A stretch of DNA of 57,145 bases from Planctomycetota bacterium (GTDB lineage Bacteria; Planctomycetota; Phycisphaerae; WQYP01), in contig JAKBBN010000008.1 of assembly GCA_021808485.1 (NCBI GenBank), forward strand, positions 1 through 57,145, in the 5' to 3' direction. The position numbers and the translations under genes are program-made. Shown here one piece after another: positions 45,277 to 54,871 of this stretch (the stretch's first letter is position 1; each line of letters opens with the position of its first letter). The notes under the pieces are model-generated. The model did not search any database. It saw only the letters and a program-made list of their open reading frames with translations, and was not told the DNA's origin.

Positions 45277-46716
45277 TCAATTGTCCGCCGCGGGTTCCCC
45301 GGGCGTGCCGAGTCCATATTCCTTGATTTTACGGTACAGCGTTCTTTCACCGATACCCAGCATTTTCGCCGCCTGCTCCCGGTTTCCCTGCACCGTTTCC
45401 AGGGTTTTTTCAATCGCCTGGCGCTCCAGCTCCGCCAGGCTTATTCCCACCAGGCTGGTAATCGCCGTGGCCTTGGCGGAAGGATGCAGCGGCGCCAGGG
45501 CCATGGTGGAAACAGTTTCCACGGCATATCGCCCCTGCAGATCCGGTGGAATGTCGTCCATTTCCAGTTGCGGGCCGGCGGCAAGCGCCACCATGCTTTC
45601 CACAACATTCTCCAGTTGGCGTACATTCCCCGGCCATGGCAGCGATATCAGCTGATTGCGGGCATCCGGCGCGATACCGTCAATTTTCCGGCCCATTTTT
45701 TCCGCAAACCGCCGGATAAAATGGCTGATCAGAACGGGAATGTCCTCACGCCTTTGACGCAGCGGCAGCAGCGGCACCACCGCGCCCTTCACGCGGAAAT
45801 AAAGGTCCTCGCGGAATTCCCGCTTAACCACGGCTTCCTCCAGATTCCGGTTGGTTGCGGCCACAAAACGCACATCCACCTGAATAGGTTCGTTGGCGCC
45901 GATGCGGGTAACCTGCCGGTCCTGCAGCACGCGCAGCAGTTTGGCCTGCATCGTCAGCGGCATATCGCCGATTTCATCAAGAAACAGCGTGCCGCCGTCG
46001 GCATACTCAAACCGTCCCTGCCGGTCCGATCGCGCGTCGGTAAACGCTCCGCGCACATGGCCGAAAAGCTCGTCCTCCAGTGTGCTGTCATTAAGCCCGG
46101 CGCAATTCAGCGCCACAAATCTTCCGCCGGCGCGGCGGGAATTCTGATGAATAGCCCGGGCGATAAGTTCCTTTCCCGTTCCGGATTCGCCCAGGATCAG
46201 CACATTGATGTCGGTGGGTGCTATCTGCCGGACCAATTGCAGTGAGCGGCGCATGGCTTCGGAATTTCCCACAATCCCTTCCATGCCGAATTTATGATCC
46301 AGGGCCAGCCGGAAACTCTGATTCTGCCGCGTCAGCTCAATAGCCTGCGCCGCGCGCCGCACCTGGGCTCGAATTAATTCCATATCCAGGGGCTTTTCCA
46401 GAAAATCGTAAGCGCCGGTCCGCATCGCCGCGACGGCGGTGGCCACGTCACCATGGGCCGTCACCACAATCACCAGCGCATTGCCGCGGGAGCGCTTAAC
46501 AAATTCAAGCAGTTCGAATCCATCCCGCGGACCGTCCATCCGCAGATCCGTGATCACCAGGTCAAATTCATCGTCAATAAAATATTTCCTGGCGTCATTC
46601 AGATTATGCGCCTGCTTCACCGGGTAACCCATCCGGGCCACCGTTTCACTCATGGCGTCGGCATGGTCGATTTCGTCATCCACAATCAGCACGCGTATGG
46701 CGGGGTCTTTGCTCAT
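45277..46716 (-). CDS. sigma-54-dependent response regulator (NtrC family)
   Basis: 479 residues from ATG 46716. Receiver domain (phospho-acceptor Asp in [13 protein letters not shown] lysine), an AAA+ domain with Walker A GESGTGKE, Walker B FLDEIGDM and a GAFTDA loop in place of the usual GAFTGA, then a Fis-type helix-turn-helix ([33 protein letters not shown]). It activates promoters of the sigma-54 type. No partner kinase is adjacent. The open frame extends 35 codons upstream, but that region has no family similarity and covers a -10-like TATCTT 7 bp before ATG. Confidence 0.92.
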   Translation of the reverse strand: MSKDPAIRVLIVDDEIDHADAMSETVARMGYPVKQAHNLNDARKYFIDDEFDLVITDLRMDGPRDGFELLEFVKRSRGNALVIVVTAHGDVATAVAAMRTGAYDFLEKPLDMELIRAQVRRAAQAIELTRQNQSFRLALDHKFGMEGIVGNSEAMRRSLQLVRQIAPTDINVLILGESGTGKELIARAIHQNSRRAGGRFVALNCAGLNDSTLEDELFGHVRGAFTDARSDRQGRFEYADGGTLFLDEIGDMPLTMQAKLLRVLQDRQVTRIGANEPIQVDVRFVAATNRNLEEAVVKREFREDLYFRVKGAVVPLLPLRQRREDIPVLISHFIRRFAEKMGRKIDGIAPDARNQLISLPWPGNVRQLENVVESMVALAAGPQLEMDDIPPDLQGRYAVETVSTMALAPLHPSAKATAITSLVGISLAELERQAIEKTLETVQGNREQAAKMLGIGERTLYRKIKEYGLGTPGEPAADN

Positions 46717-46890
46717 GGGGCTTAAGATAACGCACGCGGCACGCGCCTGCCAGCGCCGGACGGCGCAGCGGAAATGCCCCTTGCACCATGCCGCCGCGGC
46801 CCGGATACGGCCGCTGATCATTGATCCGTTGCGGCTCAGACCGGCGCCGGACAGTTGCCGTACGGCAGGCTTACGGCGAAGATATGAACA

Positions 46891-48096
46891 ATGGAACAGA
46901 AACCCACAGTTGAACTGCCGAAAGCCCCGGCCGGATTAATCACCGACGCCGCGGAACTTTCCGAACTATGCGCGGATCTGCGGACGGCAGGCGCTTTTGG
47001 GCTGGATACGGAATTTATCGGCGAGACGTCTTATATTCCGGTACTTTGCCTCATTCAGGTTTCCACCGCGAAACGCGTGGCGCTGATTGACCCGCAGGCC
47101 CCCCTAGATCTGGCCCCCCTGCTGGAAATCATTGCCGACCCTGCCGTGGTTAAAATATGCCATGCCGGCCAGCAGGACCTGGAGATTCTGCATCACCTGG
47201 GCGGACGTATCCCGCAAAACATTTTTGACACACAGATTATCGCCGGGCAATTGGGTGTAGGGTACCCGCTTTCCTACGGCAAGCTGGTGAACTATTACTG
47301 CGGTGTGGACCTGGACAAAGCGCACACGTACAGCGACTGGAGCCGGCGTCCCCTGTCTCCGGCGCAATTTGAGTATGCCGTGGACGATGTACGGTATCTG
47401 CCGATGATTCACGCGTGCATCGCCCGCCGGCTGGATGAAACCGCCCGCTGGGACTGGGCAAAATCCGCCTGCGATGAATTATGTCTTTCGGCAACCGCGC
47501 CGGTACAGCCGCGCGAACTTTACCGGAGAATAAAAACCGCCCGATCCATGCAGCCGGTGCAGCTCGCCGTACTGCGGGAATTGGCGGCCTGGCGGGAACA
47601 GCTGGCATTTGAGCACAACATGCCGGCACGGTCATTGCTGCCGGACAATGTGATTCGTGACATCGCCAAGCTGATGCCGCAGCATCTGCGGCAGTTTAAT
47701 CAGATCAAGGATTTCCCCCGCCCGGAAATCAAGAGCTACGGCCCGGTTATTCTGGACATGATTGAGTCCATGCGAACACTGCCGGAATCCGCCTGCCCCC
47801 GGCCGGATCCCGAGCCGCTGGATTCCCTGGAAAGCCGGGTCTTCGGCGAATCCGTGTGGGCGGCGGCACAATGCGTCTGCCTCGGACAGTCGGTCTGTAC
47901 CGGAGTCGTCACGTCGCAAAATCATGTACTGTTGCTGGCCGACGCGGTGTTTACCAATTCGCCGCTGGATCAGCATCTGTTAATGCGCGGCTGGCGCAAA
48001 CAATGCTTGGGCGGCACGCTGGCGGAATTTGCCCGCGGCGCAAAGCGATTGAAGCTGGATTTTCAGAACCGAAGACTGCAGACGGAAATTTCATGA
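46891..48096 (+). CDS. rnd: ribonuclease D
   Basis: 401 residues. DEDD 3'-5' exonuclease: D39-T-E41 at the start of the Exo domain, QQDLEIL and YAVDDVRYLP, followed by one HRDC domain (about 215-290; LAVLRELAAWREQLAFEHN). It trims tRNA and other small RNA 3' ends. The last 100 residues contain a second helical region as in long RNase D forms. asnB begins 10 bp after its stop, so the two are likely in one unit. Confidence 0.92.
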   Translation: MEQKPTVELPKAPAGLITDAAELSELCADLRTAGAFGLDTEFIGETSYIPVLCLIQVSTAKRVALIDPQAPLDLAPLLEIIADPAVVKICHAGQQDLEILHHLGGRIPQNIFDTQIIAGQLGVGYPLSYGKLVNYYCGVDLDKAHTYSDWSRRPLSPAQFEYAVDDVRYLPMIHACIARRLDETARWDWAKSACDELCLSATAPVQPRELYRRIKTARSMQPVQLAVLRELAAWREQLAFEHNMPARSLLPDNVIRDIAKLMPQHLRQFNQIKDFPRPEIKSYGPVILDMIESMRTLPESACPRPDPEPLDSLESRVFGESVWAAAQCVCLGQSVCTGVVTSQNHVLLLADAVFTNSPLDQHLLMRGWRKQCLGGTLAEFARGAKRLKLDFQNRRLQTEIS

Positions 48097-48106
48097 AGCG
48101 ATTGTC

Positions 48107-49969
48107 ATGTGCGGCATTGCGGGATTGATTCAATGGCGGAGCCGGCCGCAACTGCCCGGCGGCACCGTCGCGATGGTCAATGATCGATTGGCGCATCGTG
48201 GGCCGGACGGCAGCGGAATCTTTGAAGCATTTGACACGCATTACTGCCTGCTGGTGCATCGCCGCCTGGCCATTCTTGACCCGGCGGGCGGACATCAGCC
48301 GATGGCCTCGGCCGACGGCGCAATTCAACTGGTATTCAATGGTGAAATCTACAATCATCGGGCACTTCGCCGCGAACTGACACTGGCCGGTCATCGCTTT
48401 CATACCGATCATAGCGATACGGAAGTGCTGCTGCACGGCTGGCGGGAGTGGGGCGTGCACCTGCCGGAAAAGCTGACCGGAATGTTTGCCTTTGCGGTAT
48501 GGGACAAGAATGCCGGATCACTTTTTCTGGCGCGCGACCGGTTGGGCCAGAAGCCGCTGTTTTACTCCGCTTTACCGCACGGCATCGCCTTTGCCAGCAC
48601 TTTGCCCGCACTTTTATCTTGGCCCGGCGTTTCACGAAAAGTTGCGTATCCGGACCTGGCGGCCTGCCTGCACTCCGGATACATGCCGCCGCCGCGCACA
48701 ATTTACAAGCATATCCACCAGTTAACGCCGGGGCATTGGCTTTTGGCCGGTTGTGAAAATAGCCGCACGGAAACTTTCTGGCACCCCGCAACACCCGACC
48801 GTGACCCGGCCGCCATTGACGAACTGCCCGGCCTGCTGGCCGCCGCGGTCGAATCCCAGCTGGAGGCGGATGTTCCGATCGCCTGTTTCCTATCGGGCGG
48901 ATTGGATTCCGGCATTATCGCCGCACTGATGCAGGCGGCCCGGCACAAGGCCGGCGGCGCGCCAATTCACACGGTAAGCGTCGGTTTTGCACACACCCGG
49001 TTTGACGAACGCCCCCATGCGGCTCTTGTCGCCCGGCACCTTGGCGCCGTTCATCACGAATTCAGAATTGACCCGCAAGATGCCGCCACTGAACTTCTTT
49101 CATGGCTGATGCAGTATACCCTTGGCCAGCCTTTTGCCGATTCTTCAATATTGCCCACCTATTATGCCGCAAACTCCGCCCGCATGATCGCGCCATGTGC
49201 CATAAGCGGCGACGGCGCGGACGAATTCTTCGGCGGCTATGACCGATACCGCGCCATGTTGCTGGCGGAACAATGGCCGCGGCTGACACGCACCGCCCTT
49301 TACGTTGCCCACGGTCTTTTCCGGATGCAAAGAATGGAGCGGCTTAAAGCCGCCCTGGCAAACCAAGATATTCTTGCCCAGTATGATTCCTTAATGGCGG
49401 TCTTTCCATGGACAATGCTGCGCGGCGGCTTTCCGGAAATTCAGTTTGAGCCGCCGGCGGATCAATGGATGGCTTCGGCTGACGGCCCGGCGGGATTTCG
49501 TAAATTAATGCTGCTGGATCAGCGGCATTACCTTCCCGGCGATGTTTTGTGGAAAGTGGACAGCGCATCAATGGCATGCGGCCTGGAAGTCCGAAGTCCA
49601 TTTTTGGATCACCGCGTAGTGGAAACGGCCAATCGGCTGGCGAACGCGGATATACTTGATTGGCGGCAGGGAAAACGGGCGCTTCGCCGGGCATTTCGCG
49701 GATTGCTGCCGGAAGATATATGGCGACGGAAGAAACATGGCTTCGGAGTGCCGATCGGCGACTGGCTGGCCGGTCCGCTGGCCGGGGAGTGGAAGCAAAT
49801 TGTGCTGAGCCCTCATTCGTTGACGCAAAGTCTGGGCGGCGGGCAATTTGCCGCCACAATTTTGGCCCAACATCAACACGCCTTCAAAGATCACACGCAC
49901 CGGCTGTATTCGCTGTTGATGCTGGAAATATGGTATTCGCAGTTCCAACCGGAAATCGTGGCATCATGA
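48107..49969 (+). CDS. asnB: asparagine synthase (glutamine-hydrolysing)
   Basis: 620 residues. A class II glutamine amidotransferase domain begins with Met-Cys (catalytic C2 after processing) and GIAGLI; the synthetase domain carries the PPi loop SGGLDSGIIAAL, then ISGDGADEFFGGYDRY. It makes asparagine from aspartate and glutamine, or a paralogue may amidate sugars or peptides. The start is firm because C2 is required. It follows rnd closely. Related proteins in exopolysaccharide clusters exist, but no glycosyltransferases are nearby. Confidence 0.88.
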   Translation: MCGIAGLIQWRSRPQLPGGTVAMVNDRLAHRGPDGSGIFEAFDTHYCLLVHRRLAILDPAGGHQPMASADGAIQLVFNGEIYNHRALRRELTLAGHRFHTDHSDTEVLLHGWREWGVHLPEKLTGMFAFAVWDKNAGSLFLARDRLGQKPLFYSALPHGIAFASTLPALLSWPGVSRKVAYPDLAACLHSGYMPPPRTIYKHIHQLTPGHWLLAGCENSRTETFWHPATPDRDPAAIDELPGLLAAAVESQLEADVPIACFLSGGLDSGIIAALMQAARHKAGGAPIHTVSVGFAHTRFDERPHAALVARHLGAVHHEFRIDPQDAATELLSWLMQYTLGQPFADSSILPTYYAANSARMIAPCAISGDGADEFFGGYDRYRAMLLAEQWPRLTRTALYVAHGLFRMQRMERLKAALANQDILAQYDSLMAVFPWTMLRGGFPEIQFEPPADQWMASADGPAGFRKLMLLDQRHYLPGDVLWKVDSASMACGLEVRSPFLDHRVVETANRLANADILDWRQGKRALRRAFRGLLPEDIWRRKKHGFGVPIGDWLAGPLAGEWKQIVLSPHSLTQSLGGGQFAATILAQHQHAFKDHTHRLYSLLMLEIWYSQFQPEIVAS

Positions 49970-50130
49970 GCGGTGATATGGCGTTGAGCTGATGCGTCGG
50001 CCGGGCCGGCATCCGGCTTTCACGATGCGCCGAATTATTTATTCATGGCGAACCCGCACCGCAATTTACGCTGAATTTTTGCCGCGCGTGGTTCAAAAAA
50101 AATCCGCACATTGTGCAATATTTCACATGC

Positions 50131-51138
50131 CTAGTTTAGCGGCAGAACATTGAAGACGTGCACACCATTTTCCGGCATTGTTTTCACATGCCCGTCACAG
50201 AAGACTGCATTGGTATACCCCTGGCCATATCCGTTCATGTCATGACGGTAGCGAAGTCCCTGATGGTTGATAATGGATGTGGTGGCATCCGTATTCCCCG
50301 GATTCGCCGGAATCACCGTGGTGTTGGTGTAGCTGCCGTATTGCCAGGTCAATTGCGAAGGCAGCCAGGAAAACAGAAACTGTGCGGCATTCCCGCCGCC
50401 CGGCCAGCTTTGGTTGGTATCGCCGATTGCAATTAATTCGGAGGGGTTTGGTATCGTTGCCAGCCGTTGGCTCTCATTGGCGGCCATGCCGGTAACTTGG
50501 TTGGTATATGGTGTTAAAAACACATTGGGATTGCCGGCATAGTTGACGCCCCAATTGGCCGTCATCGGCTCCTGCCGATCCGGACACCAGAAAAAATCAC
50601 TCCATTCGCCCGCCAAATCCTGCGGAATGTTCTTGCCGATGATCCCATTGTTGCCGATGGTGACCGGCGGACCTACAAGCATGTAAAATTCGAGATTAGC
50701 CCACTCGCCGAAGTACGAATTGTACACACTGGTCACAAACTTGGGATTGGAATAGGTGCCATACGGCAGCATTCCCTGGTATTCGTCGGCGTATTCAATC
50801 GTTACCTGCCCCAAAGATCGCAGGTTTGATGCGCAAGACACCGTACGGGCAGCCGCGCGAGCACCGGCAAGAGCTGGAAGCAGCAGGCTGATCAGCATCA
50901 TGATAATGGTTAAAACAACCAGCATTTCCACCAACGTAAAGGCGGATCTGGCCGGTATTACCGGTCCGGCCTTTCTAACGAACGGCCTGCTCGTCGGCGG
51001 TGAATTCGATGAGATTAAATCGTTGCTCCGGCCATCTTGCGTACCATGTTGCATAAGCGGCACCCATCGGATTGTCCGTTCCCACTCCCCCCACCAATTC
51101 GGTGCGAATTTCACGCCGGAGAAGAGCCACTGCCGCAT
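50131..51138 (-). CDS. prepilin-type N-terminal cleavage/methylation domain protein (pseudopilin)
   Basis: 335 residues from ATG 51138. The pilin helix FTLVEMLVVLTIIMMLISLLL begins only at about residue 67, after a long basic/polar leader, so the real start may be ATG 51054 (about 37 residues before the helix). The C-terminal RHDMNGYGQGYTNAVFCDGHV contains the H-x(n)-DG motif of planctomycete DUF1559-like proteins. It has no close Shine-Dalgarno at either start. It lies downstream of several exported protein genes on the same strand and resembles the gene at 180-1085. Confidence 0.78.
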   Translation of the reverse strand: MRQWLFSGVKFAPNWWGEWERTIRWVPLMQHGTQDGRSNDLISSNSPPTSRPFVRKAGPVIPARSAFTLVEMLVVLTIIMMLISLLLPALAGARAAARTVSCASNLRSLGQVTIEYADEYQGMLPYGTYSNPKFVTSVYNSYFGEWANLEFYMLVGPPVTIGNNGIIGKNIPQDLAGEWSDFFWCPDRQEPMTANWGVNYAGNPNVFLTPYTNQVTGMAANESQRLATIPNPSELIAIGDTNQSWPGGGNAAQFLFSWLPSQLTWQYGSYTNTTVIPANPGNTDATTSIINHQGLRYRHDMNGYGQGYTNAVFCDGHVKTMPENGVHVFNVLPLN

Positions 51139-51501
51139 TCGAACAATGGATCGAATCGACAGTTGGCACCACGCCGATGGTCTTATCGGTAAGGTACTTT
51201 TGCGGGAAACAAGGCAAACCGTAATTTGCGGCCTATGGGACGTGATTCCGCTTATCGGACAAGTCGCGGCGAATTTTCAAACTCAAAGCAAAACAGCGCC
51301 ACGCGGGAAAACCAATAAGCACCCGGCTGTTCGGGTGTTCTATTTTGGAAGCGAAAGGCCCACGCAAAGAAATGACACGTCGACGAACCGGCGCTTGGCG
51401 TAGCAATTTACGTGAAGGGAACAATAAGAATTCGGCCGGCCGATGCAGGCGGCATTGGTGCGGGTTGACCGGGGGCGAAGATCAATGAACCAGCCTGTTG
51501 A
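51139..51501. other. intergenic region with a hairpin
   Basis: 363 bp between the single-span protein gene and the pseudopilin gene (both minus). It holds a hairpin at 51320-51337 (cacccg-N6-cgggtg) followed on the plus strand by ttctatttt, weakly terminator-like. No gene recognised. Confidence 0.35.
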
Positions 51502-51849
51502 TTACGACCCGGTCCCGCTTACATTTGCGGAAATCGCCGCCGCGCCGCCGGTCAGGGTCGGCTTCATTGAGGCCGCCCTGTCGGGAGTTCCGGTAGCCAC
51601 GTTGGCCGGGCCAATGTAACTGCCGGATTTCATTACCGCATGCAATGGGCTATCCGACTGCATAAAAGCCTGCATGATGATCAGCAGTCCAAGCAGGGCA
51701 GGCAAGGCAATCAAAATTCGCCCCATTATTTTGAGCAATTGGCGATGTGCCGGATCATTCCACAGGGAAATCTGCTTTGGAAAGCGGACTTTTTTCGCAA
51801 TTGGAAATGAACGCGTCCACTCTGCCCTTAATGGAATCATCGATTTCAT
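51502..51849 (-). CDS. small single-span membrane protein, unknown function
   Basis: 115 residues. One membrane segment at about 42-65 (MGRILIALPALLGLLIIMQAFM) follows a basic N-terminal part, and the C-terminal part is Gly/Ala/Thr-rich. gaggtg 5 bp before the ATG is a good ribosome site, which supports it being real. No family recognised. It lies in a minus-strand block of exported and PEP-CTERM proteins. Confidence 0.6.
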   Translation of the reverse strand: MKSMIPLRAEWTRSFPIAKKVRFPKQISLWNDPAHRQLLKIMGRILIALPALLGLLIIMQAFMQSDSPLHAVMKSGSYIGPANVATGTPDRAASMKPTLTGGAAAISANVSGTGS

Positions 51850-52102
51850 ATCAGCACCTCATCCATCTTCACCTGGATCCCGGGACGATCCGTTCGCGCC
51901 GATGGCACCATCGGCATGTCGGAACAGGTCACGGAAAGCGGCAAAAGCTCGCACCTTGCCGGTGGCCTGTTCCACCCGACGAAAGCTGTATCATGCAAAT
52001 GGTGTGCCAAACAGCGCAGGAAATGCTGTCCAGGGGAATTAAACTGGGGATTGGCGTTCGAACACTCCCTCCTCCCTCCGGCTGGCCTATAAATAATCCG
52101 CT

Positions 52103-52744
52103 TTAACGTACCGTGCGCCGTTGCAGCAGCAGGAGCCCGCATGCCGCCGGCAGCAGCAACAATGCAAGGCTGCCTGGCTCCGGTACCACATCGTGATCAC
52201 TGTTAAATGTAAAACTGCCCGCCGTACCGTTTGGCGCCGGCGATACATAAGTTCCGTTTTCAGGAACGGTTGCGGATGCCGCCATATTTATTCCCGCCGG
52301 CAATACCGGGACATCATAGGGGCTGTCCGGCAACGGCAGTGATGCCGGATCCTCCTGGCTTTTTTCCAGATAACTCAGCGAGAAAACCGAAAAAGTGTCG
52401 CCGGTAGTTGTGCCGGCAACGGGGTAAATCCGCATCATGTCGGAAACCGTGGGTAATACGCCCGCCGGATTAAGCCAGTAAATGTCGCCGGCCGCCAAGA
52501 ATATTCCCCCGGTTGAATAGACCGGGACATTATCCGGGCCGACGGCAACCGCGACCGCCGCGTTGAACGACGACGCGGTCCCTTCCGTGATGATGATACT
52601 GCTGTTCTTGCCGGCCTCGGTGACGACAATACTCACCGCTGGATTGCCGGATGCCGGCACCCCAACCGGAACAACGGCTGCATTGCCCACCACCGGAACA
52701 AGAACAAGACTTGAAACCGTCAACAGCAAAAGTTTGGTACACAT
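52103..52744 (-). CDS. PEP-CTERM sorting domain protein
   Basis: 213 residues from MCTKLLLLTVSSLVLVP, an N-terminal signal peptide (cut near GNA-AV). The central part is a Val/Gly/Thr-rich exported domain. The C-terminus VPEPGSLALLLLPAACGLLLLQRR is a PEP-CTERM signal, recognised by exosortase for sorting to the cell surface. The long frame upstream (to 52990) crosses an intergenic region and is not the start. No exosortase gene is in the window. Confidence 0.83.
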   Translation of the reverse strand: MCTKLLLLTVSSLVLVPVVGNAAVVPVGVPASGNPAVSIVVTEAGKNSSIIITEGTASSFNAAVAVAVGPDNVPVYSTGGIFLAAGDIYWLNPAGVLPTVSDMMRIYPVAGTTTGDTFSVFSLSYLEKSQEDPASLPLPDSPYDVPVLPAGINMAASATVPENGTYVSPAPNGTAGSFTFNSDHDVVPEPGSLALLLLPAACGLLLLQRRTVR

Positions 52745-53091
52745 ATTTTTACCCGCAAGAAATGTTGATTCGTGCACCGCCCGGAGAACACCCCCGGTGC
52801 GGACGCACGGAGTATTCGTGCAAAGGTAAGGCAAAGTGATGCGACGCGCTTTTACGGCTGCGCAAGCTTGCCGTATTAAATTTTTCTGCTTGATGCAGCC
52901 TCCAATCTCCCGTGCGGTTGACGGGATATTGAAGAACCATATTTGTATTGGAAGGCCGGAAAACCAAAACCATTTCCGGGGCGCAAACACCCCGGAAACG
53001 GTTCACGTTCACCGCACTGCAACGGTTCAATGCGGCGCTTGCACTCTCTCCGGCAACAGTTGAATGCCGGCCTGTTTGAAATTGATCCGCA
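52745..53091. other. intergenic region, with a terminator for the upstream gene
   Basis: 347 bp between the PEP-CTERM gene and the secreted protein gene (both minus strand). The only clear element is the hairpin at 52973-52998. Confidence 0.5.
52973..52998 (-). terminator. intrinsic terminator of the secreted protein gene
   Basis: A 9-bp perfect stem (tttccgggg / ccccggaaa) with an 8-base loop. On the minus strand it is followed by a T/G-rich stretch (tggttttggtttt). Confidence 0.5.
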
Positions 53092-53760
53092 TTATTTTTT
53101 TATCCACAAAACCATTCTGTTGCTCGTCAGCGTTACTGCGCCATTGCGATAGCCCCATTCAAACCCACCGAGCCAAACGAGATTCATTGGATTCGACGGA
53201 CAGACCGCCACCAACGCGGCCTCAAAGGTAATCGAATTTCCATTGTTCCCGGAACCCTGGAATGGGCTGTCGGAAAATCTCGATCCCGGTTGAGATCCGG
53301 CATTTAGCTGCCCTTCACCCACGGTCGAGTTTTCCGCCGTCGTATAGTAGTACGGCAAATTGTCATCACGTTGGTAAGGGTCCAAATAGGGAATTTTTCC
53401 GCCCAAAGTCTGGCCGATGGTGCCCTGCCCTCCGATGATCGCCTGAATCCACTGCAACCCCAAATTGCACGCGGGCATATAGGTCTGATTAAACTGCGCC
53501 GATAAATTAGCCCCGGCGCTCCCACCGCCGTTGGTGGCGTTATAGGCATTGATCTGGAGAGTGCCAATCTGGGTCCCTCCCCAATACACCGCCTGAGGAT
53601 TCGGACTTATATCGGTAAATGCGTCCGCATGAACCGGTCTCAAGCCGGCCAGAAATCCGAGAATGATTACAAAAAACGCCGCAGCTATTTTCCGCGCAGC
53701 CGCGAAGCTCAATATCGCGTCAGGTAACGGCGAAGCTCGATAGAATCGGTTGGCGTACAT
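53092..53760 (-). CDS. secreted protein, unknown function
   Basis: 222 residues with a signal peptide (hydrophobic stretch at about 25-40, cut near VHA-DA). The mature part is rich in Asn, Gly, Gln and Tyr. It includes VWLGGFEWGYRN close to the C-terminus, which resembles NGYWWGYQYSS in the neighbouring PEP-CTERM protein (53861-54871), but it lacks a PEP-CTERM tail and ends in LWIKK with a run of seven A residues at the stop. It may be a related secreted protein that lost its sorting signal. Confidence 0.7.
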   Translation of the reverse strand: MYANRFYRASPLPDAILSFAAARKIAAAFFVIILGFLAGLRPVHADAFTDISPNPQAVYWGGTQIGTLQINAYNATNGGGSAGANLSAQFNQTYMPACNLGLQWIQAIIGGQGTIGQTLGGKIPYLDPYQRDDNLPYYYTTAENSTVGEGQLNAGSQPGSRFSDSPFQGSGNNGNSITFEAALVAVCPSNPMNLVWLGGFEWGYRNGAVTLTSNRMVLWIKK

Positions 53761-53860
53761 GGCGGTCTCCTTTTTCTTTTGAACCTAAATTAAATCAATA
53801 CTCCAAAACACTGCTCATTAGATCGCCGGTTCATTTGGCCCCGGGCGTTTTTTCCACTTT

Positions 53861-54871
53861 TTAGATAACCTCGCCGCCGGCGGCATGGAGTCCCGGTGGA
53901 CGCCAGCCTCTTGTACGCCGCCGGATGAATGAGAGTGCCGCCGCCCCGGCGGCAAACATTGCCAGTGCGGCGGGTTCCGGCGTGTCCGTGCTGCTGTACT
54001 GATATCCCCACCAGTAACCGTTATACAACACAATATTGTGCAGCGCTCCGCCAGCTTTGGGGCCGGTATCCACCGCCACCACCACCTGAAATTGAACGTT
54101 GGCGATGAGGTTTTCCGCCGCCGCTGCGGTTGCCGCCGGGGTTCCCGCGGCATCGGCGGCCACCGGTTCCGGGTCGCTGGGCCGATCTTCCATCCAAGTC
54201 TGGTTGGCGGCGCCCTGGTTGGCAGCGCCAATGTAACCCCCGCCCGAGCCGGTATTATAAAATGGATTGCTGGCAACGGCGGCATTGTCCAATTTGACAT
54301 AGCTGACGCTGTTGTTAATGGCTGCGCCATTTCCACCGTTGGCTGTGGGATCAAAATTTGTAAATGTTTCCTGATAGGCCTGAATGAAGCCTATTCCATT
54401 CACCGCAATGCCCCCCTGCGGATTAAACGTAGTAATGAAACTTGCGCCGCCCCTTTCGGCGTTGGTAAATTTACCTGGATTCACGGTTCCGTCAGGCAGG
54501 GTAATATTGGGCTGATTCGCCGCCCATGGAATGTAGCTGCTGAACGCCAACGTCCCCGGAAGCGCGGTCGTGCTCCAAGTGTACGCCCAGGTAGGATTGG
54601 CCGCCACAAACGCGTTCATGCCCGTGTTGATCCAGGGGCATTGCGTCACGCTCGTCCCCTGACCGATGCTGATCGGTGTGGTTGGCACAAGACTTGTGGT
54701 GTTAAAGTCGTCGCCACCTTTCGTCGGCCCCGCCGTGGTGGCCGCGAAAAGATTGCCCGGTAAGGAAACCACGCACAGCAGAAACAGTGCGACAAAAATA
54801 CCGGACATGAAGTGCAGCGACAATCGCCGCGGGTATTGTACGAAATCAATCTTTGTCTTGGATTTTTGCAT
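53861..54871 (-). CDS. PEP-CTERM sorting domain protein
   Basis: 336 residues. The N-terminal region contains a signal-like hydrophobic segment (about 24-44, MSGIFVALFLLCVVSLP) after an unusually long basic lead. The exported part is Ala/Gly/Asn-rich. The C-terminus has TPEPAALAMFAAGAAALSFI followed by RRR, a PEP-CTERM signal, but with about 17 extra residues after the arginines, more than the usual few. gaggac near the ATG is weak. It is the first gene of the minus-strand block of exported proteins. Confidence 0.8.
   Translation of the reverse strand: MQKSKTKIDFVQYPRRLSLHFMSGIFVALFLLCVVSLPGNLFAATTAGPTKGGDDFNTTSLVPTTPISIGQGTSVTQCPWINTGMNAFVAANPTWAYTWSTTALPGTLAFSSYIPWAANQPNITLPDGTVNPGKFTNAERGGASFITTFNPQGGIAVNGIGFIQAYQETFTNFDPTANGGNGAAINNSVSYVKLDNAAVASNPFYNTGSGGGYIGAANQGAANQTWMEDRPSDPEPVAADAAGTPAATAAAAENLIANVQFQVVVAVDTGPKAGGALHNIVLYNGYWWGYQYSSTDTPEPAALAMFAAGAAALSFIRRRTRGWRPPGLHAAGGEVI

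Noticed and set aside
50756..51403. 215-codon frame antisense to the pseudopilin
   Set aside because: It overlaps the pilin helix coding region and has no protein family resemblance.
52745..52990. Upstream extension of the PEP-CTERM protein frame
   Set aside because: The signal peptide starts at ATG 52744; the extension contains no domain and crosses the terminator at 52973.
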